From Buddleja alternifolia (taxonomy: Eukaryota; Streptophyta; Magnoliopsida; Lamiales; Scrophulariaceae), in assembly GCA_019426215.1 (NCBI GenBank), contig CM033404.1:5332001-5396000 (forward strand): 64,000 nt of DNA. Reading direction: 5' to 3'. Each line of letters starts with the position of its first letter. Position 1 is the first letter of the stretch. This document shows, piece by piece, positions 59,630 to 64,000 of this stretch. The notes under the pieces were generated by a model. That model was not told the origin of the DNA. It worked only from the letters and a program-made list of their open reading frames with translations, and made no database searches. Both the position numbers and the translations under genes were made by a program.

Positions 59630-59638
59630 TTTTCCTTC

Positions 59639-60562
59639 TAAAATACAAAACAGAGATTTTTATAGATAAAATGGAATTAAAAAGAAAAGTTTTGAAAATA
59701 GGAAACATTTTGACGTGGAAATTAACATTAATCAAACAGTAAGTCGTATTTGGACAATCAAATGTCATTACAACTTTTTTTTTTTCATAAATATGTCATT
59801 ACAATTTAGAAACAAATATTAATGTTTAACCCTCAGTCAATGTGAAAGAGCTTGTTGTAGCAATTTTCAATATAAGTTAACAACATTATTATATAAATTG
59901 AATGTTTCAAAAATCATGATCCACTTTGCAATTTATCCTAAAATCTCATAGAAATTAGAGATCGACATTGACATGCATCGATATGATTTATTTTCTAATG
60001 GCTTTTTTGATCTTATTATTCCTTTGTGTTTTGCTAGATATTTCAAATTTTATTGTTCAGAAAATTTTATTATTTTCTAATGACTTTTTTGATCTTATTA
60101 TTTTTTGATCTTGTGACAGATTTGTTTCAATTCTTCATGAGATTTTACAAGTTAAAAAACAATTATGTAAGCATCAAATCCTATAATTAAATTAGTTATA
60201 CAACTGATAAATTTTAATGCTCTTAAGAAAGACTAATCTCATATTATTAAACAAATAGACATCTAAAGCTGGCATTATTAGTGGCTCCTTAGTTTCTAAG
60301 TAGCTACCTAGCTATTTACAGCTCATAAAACTATAGTTAATATTATAATTTGATTTTTATGTCAAAAAGAACATTTGATTTTGTGATTTCCTTTTGCCTT
60401 CTCTTTATTTCTAAAAGACCAGAATAACTAATTTAAGTTGGTGAAAATGCTTTTGGAAATTTGACTTTCAATAATTGGAACTTAGGGGAAATGTAAAACA
60501 TCTATTCAAGATTCGTTCTATGTACTTAGATTTAAGTTGGTGAAAATGCTTTTGGAAATTTG
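59639..60562. other. Intergenic DNA with retroelement debris
   Basis: No gene is seen. A direct repeat ('aagttggtgaaaatgctttt' at about 60435 and 60534, followed by 'ggaaatttga') borders the Copia RT relic. Confidence 0.45.
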
Positions 60563-60631
60563 ATTTCCAATGAGAAGAATTTCATCAACGTAGAGTATCA
60601 AAAACCTTATGGATCTCCCACTAACTTTCTT
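60563..60631 (-). pseudogene. Relic of a Copia reverse transcriptase
   Basis: Twenty-three codons on the minus strand read as the RT core around FLILYVDEILLIGN, i.e. the YVDD box with the last Asp changed to Glu. Stops and unrelated DNA follow on both sides. It is a short fragment of an otherwise lost element. Confidence 0.75.
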
Positions 60632-60639
60632 CAGGGGAA

Positions 60640-61093
60640 ATGTAAAACATAAAAGAACAGCAAATCGAACAATACACAAATCATGGCACTCAAGTAAATA
60701 AAAAGCGCCAAGGTTTAGAGATTTATTATGAATCTGTTGTTCAATAGTTCAAATTTTTTATTTCAATTTTGTGTTTCATCTTATATTTCACGTTTTAGAT
60801 AAATACTTAGTGTATAGTATATTTCTTTAAATTTTCATGTGGCAGGAATCACATGTACTTCGCTTATATTTGAGATATGAAATAAAAATCGAATAGAGGA
60901 TATAAATTGATTGTTCAACTTCAATGCCATTGTTTGATTTACATTTTTATACCACTTCATTGTCTTTAAGACTTTAACCAAGAAATATGCTATTTTATAT
61001 GTGGATTCAAGATTATAACTTTGATTTTAATTGAGCTTTACCCAAATTTTAAATCAATTTATTTTACTCAAACTTCTAAATAACTTCACCTAG
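60640..61093. other. Intergenic DNA before the second Copia element
   Basis: AT-rich. Nothing recognisable is present. Confidence 0.4.
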
Positions 61094-61098
61094 GTACG

Positions 61099-61587
61099 TG
61101 TTGAAGATGACTCATTTTTCATTTGGTTAAAGAATTGGTTGTTATCCCACATAGGAAAACATTGAAAGTGGTGAGTTCAATTCTTGTATAAAGGTGGGCT
61201 ACCTCTTTACCTTTTAGATATCCCAAATTGTCTAAGTCTTTTAGCAATTTCTACTTTCTTCCTCTATAGTTTGTAATAGTTTCACTTTAGTCCTTTAGTG
61301 AAATATTTTGGTGGGGTCCGAGGACGTAGGCTAAATTAGCCGAACCTCGTTAAATTTGGTGTTCTTTATTTTGTGCTATTCTTCAAGTAGCCATTGTTAG
61401 TTATAGTTGTAGTGTTATATTGTGCTATTAAATTCGTCTAGTTAATTCTGTCGAGGAGGTTGGGTTTTAAGCGCGACCGTTGTGACGCCTCCAATCTTTC
61501 CTGGGAATTAAATCTAGTGTGGTTTTCTAGTACAATATTTCCCTCGCTATTTATATTTGGTGGAATATGACTCTGAGTTCCACAACA
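61099..61587 (+). repeat. Candidate 5' LTR of the second Copia element
   Basis: It starts TGTTGAAGATGA and ends TTCCACAACA, two bases before the primer binding site. The left border is a guess from the TG dinucleotide; the right border is firm. The candidate target sequence to its left is gtacg. Confidence 0.6.
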
Positions 61588-61723
61588 AGTGGTATCAGAG
61601 CTCGGGTATTCTGAGTATGCTCTGTGGTCGCAGTTTAATCTGATCTTCCACATCAGAAAAGTTTTCCCGGGCTATTTGGCTTTCGCATTTGGAGGGCTAT
61701 TGAAGAATAATTTGTAAACCAAA

Positions 61724-62437
61724 ATGGAAGACACCTCAAAAGCATCGTCGTCGTCCATTTGGGCGAGAACCACTGTGGCGAATACGCGATTGGCAGTGGA
61801 GTCTTTTGATGGCACAGGCCATTTTGGTATGTGGCAAAGCGAAGTTGTAGACGCACTCTTTCAACAAGGTCTATACTTAGCTATTGAAGAGAAGAAACCA
61901 AATGATATAGAGGAAAAAGATTGGAGTATGATGAATCGGTTGGCATGTGTAACAATTCGTTCGTGTCTATCCAGAGAGCAGAGATATGCGTTTTCGAAAG
62001 AAAACTCGGCATATAAATTGTGGATGGCACTGGAGGAGAAGTTTCTGAAGAAAAGTTGTCAGAATAAGCTCCATTTGAAGAAGCGGCTCTTTCGCTTCAC
62101 ATTTGTTTCGGGTTCCACAATGAATAGTCACATTACCAGTTTTAATCAACTGGTTACCGATTTGATAAATTTGGATGAGACTTTTAAAGACGAGGATTTG
62201 GCTCTGATGTTGCAGGGATCCCTTCCTGAGGAGTTTGAGTTTCTTGAAACCACTCTACTTCACGGGAAGGCTGCTGTATCTCTTAGCGAAGTTTGTGCTG
62301 CCCTGTACAGTTATGAACTGAGAAAGAAGGACAAGCAAGTTAGTTCAGGCGGAGATGCAGAGGTTTTGTTCGTCAGAGGTCGTTCACAAACAAAAACAAA
62401 GGAAAGAAAGGGAGATCCAAGTCCAGGCATAAACTAA
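61724..62437 (+). pseudogene. Copia gag (Tork-like), frame broken near its end
   Basis: The first 220 codons are a normal Tork-type gag (SFDGTGHFGMWQ, then a UBN2-type core with SYELRKKDK). Near 62385-62395, in 'cacaaacaaaaacaaa', one base appears lost. The frame then runs to a spurious stop at 62437, while the CCHC region continues in the next frame. Confidence 0.8.
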
Positions 62438-64000
62438 GCAAAGACGAGTGTGCCTACTGTCGAGAAACAGGACACTGGAAGAGAGATTGCCCAAAGCTGA
62501 CAACTAAGGGCAATTCTAAGGCCGTGGCGGAATCAAATGTAACCGCGTGTGATGATGCCGAATCGGACTTCTCATTGGCGACATCATCCAGCGGTGCTTC
62601 TGAAGTATGGATGCTGGATTCAGCATGTAGTCATCATATGACACCACATTTGGATTGGTTCTTTGATTTCAAAGAACAAAATGACGTTGTCTTCACAGCA
62701 AATGAAACTCCTCTTACTACACTTTGGATTGGTTCAGTTCGCTTAAAGAATCATGATGGATCAATCATAACCCTAAAGGGTGTTCGATATGCACCAGAAG
62801 TGAGGAAAAACCTTATTTCCGTTGAAACTTTAGAATCGAAAGGTTTTGAAGTAAGAGCTAAGGATGGGGTGATGAAGATCATCTCTGGTGCACTTGTGGT
62901 AATGAAGGGAATTCGGAAGAACAACAATACGTATCACTACATGGGTGGTACAGTTGTGGGTGCAGTAGCAGCAGTTACTGTTGATGATCGGAATTCAGAA
63001 GCAGTTAGGCTATGGCATATGCGCTTGGGACATGCAGGTGGAAAATCCTTGAATCTCCTCATAAATCAAGGATTGTTGAAAGGAGTGAAATACTCCAAAT
63101 TGGAGTTTTGTGAACATTGTGTTCGTGGAAAACAAACAAGGGTTAAATTTGGAACAGCAATCCATAATACTGAGGGTATCTTGGATTATGTTCATTCGGA
63201 TGTATGGGGTCCCTCAAAAACGAGTTCTTTGGGAGGGAAACACTATTTTGTAACCTTTGTTGATGATTTTTCCCGGAGAGTTTGGGTGTATACGATGAAG
63301 ACGAAGGATGAAGTGTTTGAGGTATTTCTCAAATGGAAAAAGATGGTGGAAACTCAGACTGATAAAAAGGTCAAACGTCTCCGTACAGACAATGGTGGAG
63401 AATTTAGGAGTGGTCCATTTCAAAAATTTTGTGAGGATGAAGGCATTGTCAGACACTTCACTGTTAGACATACACCACAACAGAACGGAGTGGCAGAACG
63501 CATGAACCGGACTTTGCTGGAGAAAGTTCGGTGTTTGTTATCCAATGCTGGGTTGGGTAAAGAATTTTGGGCTGAGGCTGTGACGTATGCATGCCATCTC
63601 GTTAATCGTCTACCATCTACTGCTATTGATGGAAAAACACCATTTGAAAAATGGTTTGGAAAGCCTGCTGCTGATTATGATTCCTTACATGTGTTTGGTT
63701 CCGCTGCATATTATCATGTTAAGGAATCAAAGCTGGATCCTAGAGCAAAGAAAGCTGTGTTCATGGGGATCAGCTCTGGTATAAAAGGCTATCGTCTTTG
63801 GTGTCCAGAAACAAAGAAAATAATCTTTAGCAGGGATGTCACCTTTGATGAATCTACCGTGTTGGAAAAGGTGAATGCAGAACAGCATGATGGTACTCCC
63901 AAACAGGTGGAGTTTGAAAAGTTTGTTGTCCCAGCAGATCAAGAAACTCTTGATCATTCTCCTACGGTAGAAGGAGATTTTGAAGAAGAGGAAGTTCAAC
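62401..64000 (+). CDS. Copia CCHC, protease and integrase (partial pol)
   Basis: One uninterrupted frame runs from before 62401 to the window end. It carries the zinc knuckle CAYCRETGHWKRDC (about 62449-62490), protease WMLDSACSHHM (about 62608-62640) and the integrase zinc region LWHMRLGHA (about 63010). The integrase core has DVWGP (about 63200) and TDNGGEF (about 63386), and further on are QQNGVAER (about 63480) and the C-terminal GYRLWCP region. It has no start of its own; it is the continuation of gag after the one-base loss. Confidence 0.85.

Larger units (their letters stand above)
61099..64000 (+). mobile_element. Copia LTR retrotransposon (Tork/Tnt1-like), cut by window end
   Basis: The candidate 5' LTR at 61099-61587 is followed by a primer binding site tggtatcagagctc (61590) matching the initiator-Met tRNA complement, then gag, CCHC, protease and integrase. 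The window ends after the integrase C-terminal region. It belongs to a different Copia lineage from the element at 21381 (gag with FDGTGHFGMW, protease WMLDSACSHHM). The 3' LTR is outside, so age cannot be judged. Confidence 0.88.

Noticed and set aside
1..64000. CRISPR arrays, operons, ribosome binding sites
   Set aside because: The sequence is plant nuclear DNA. The regular repeats seen are microsatellites or minisatellites, and none has repeat-spacer structure.

Overview
The window is a plant nuclear segment, almost certainly from a eudicot. It is AT-rich, its genes have short GT-AG introns, and it carries plant-specific families (C2H2 repressors with an EAR motif, a TED7-like Pro-rich membrane protein, a plant-type TH2) among Copia, LINE, SINE and MITE insertions. 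The exact lineage cannot be fixed from sequence alone; an asterid is a guess.

Layout. From 1 to about 28.4 kb lies a tandem family of three intronless genes (2431-3087, 9072-9464, 20438-21310). They encode Pro-rich, single-pass membrane proteins that resemble TRACHEARY ELEMENT DIFFERENTIATION-RELATED 7. Each copy sits in a duplicated block with recognisable upstream and downstream sequence, so one block can serve as the empty-site reference for insertions in another. Between copies 2 and 3, on the minus strand, is a five-exon TH2 gene (TenA_E plus HAD domains, thiamin salvage/TMP phosphatase). Its HAD half lacks two of the defining aspartates. Copy 3 is followed 70 bp after its stop by a 5.9 kb Copia element with identical LTRs.

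From 32 to 44 kb, two related C2H2 zinc-finger repressor genes of the ZAT/AZF type lie on the minus strand about 10 kb apart. A cluster of four G-boxes lies 4.4 kb upstream of the first. An 830 bp solo LTR with a perfect 5 bp target duplication follows at 44.7-45.6 kb. A nine-exon ZFPL1 homologue (Golgi-type B-box/RING-like protein with a C-terminal membrane anchor) occupies 47.0-52.8 kb. The rest, up to 61 kb, is intergenic DNA with MITEs and SINEs. The window ends inside a second, Tork/Tnt1-like Copia element (from 61.1 kb).

Mobile DNA is the dominant theme. I could delimit many insertions by their target-site duplications: at least six MULE-type foldback elements with about 9 bp duplications, a CACTA-type element (3 bp), a hAT-type element (8 bp), a Tourist-type element (TTA), two LINE 3' fragments and two SINE families. 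One LINE fragment and one SINE family appear to share a 3' tail, which suggests a mobilising partnership.

The host genes do not form a pathway together. The functional groups are secondary-wall membrane proteins (TED7-like), thiamin metabolism (TH2), stress-type transcriptional repressors (ZAT-like) and secretory-pathway structure (ZFPL1).
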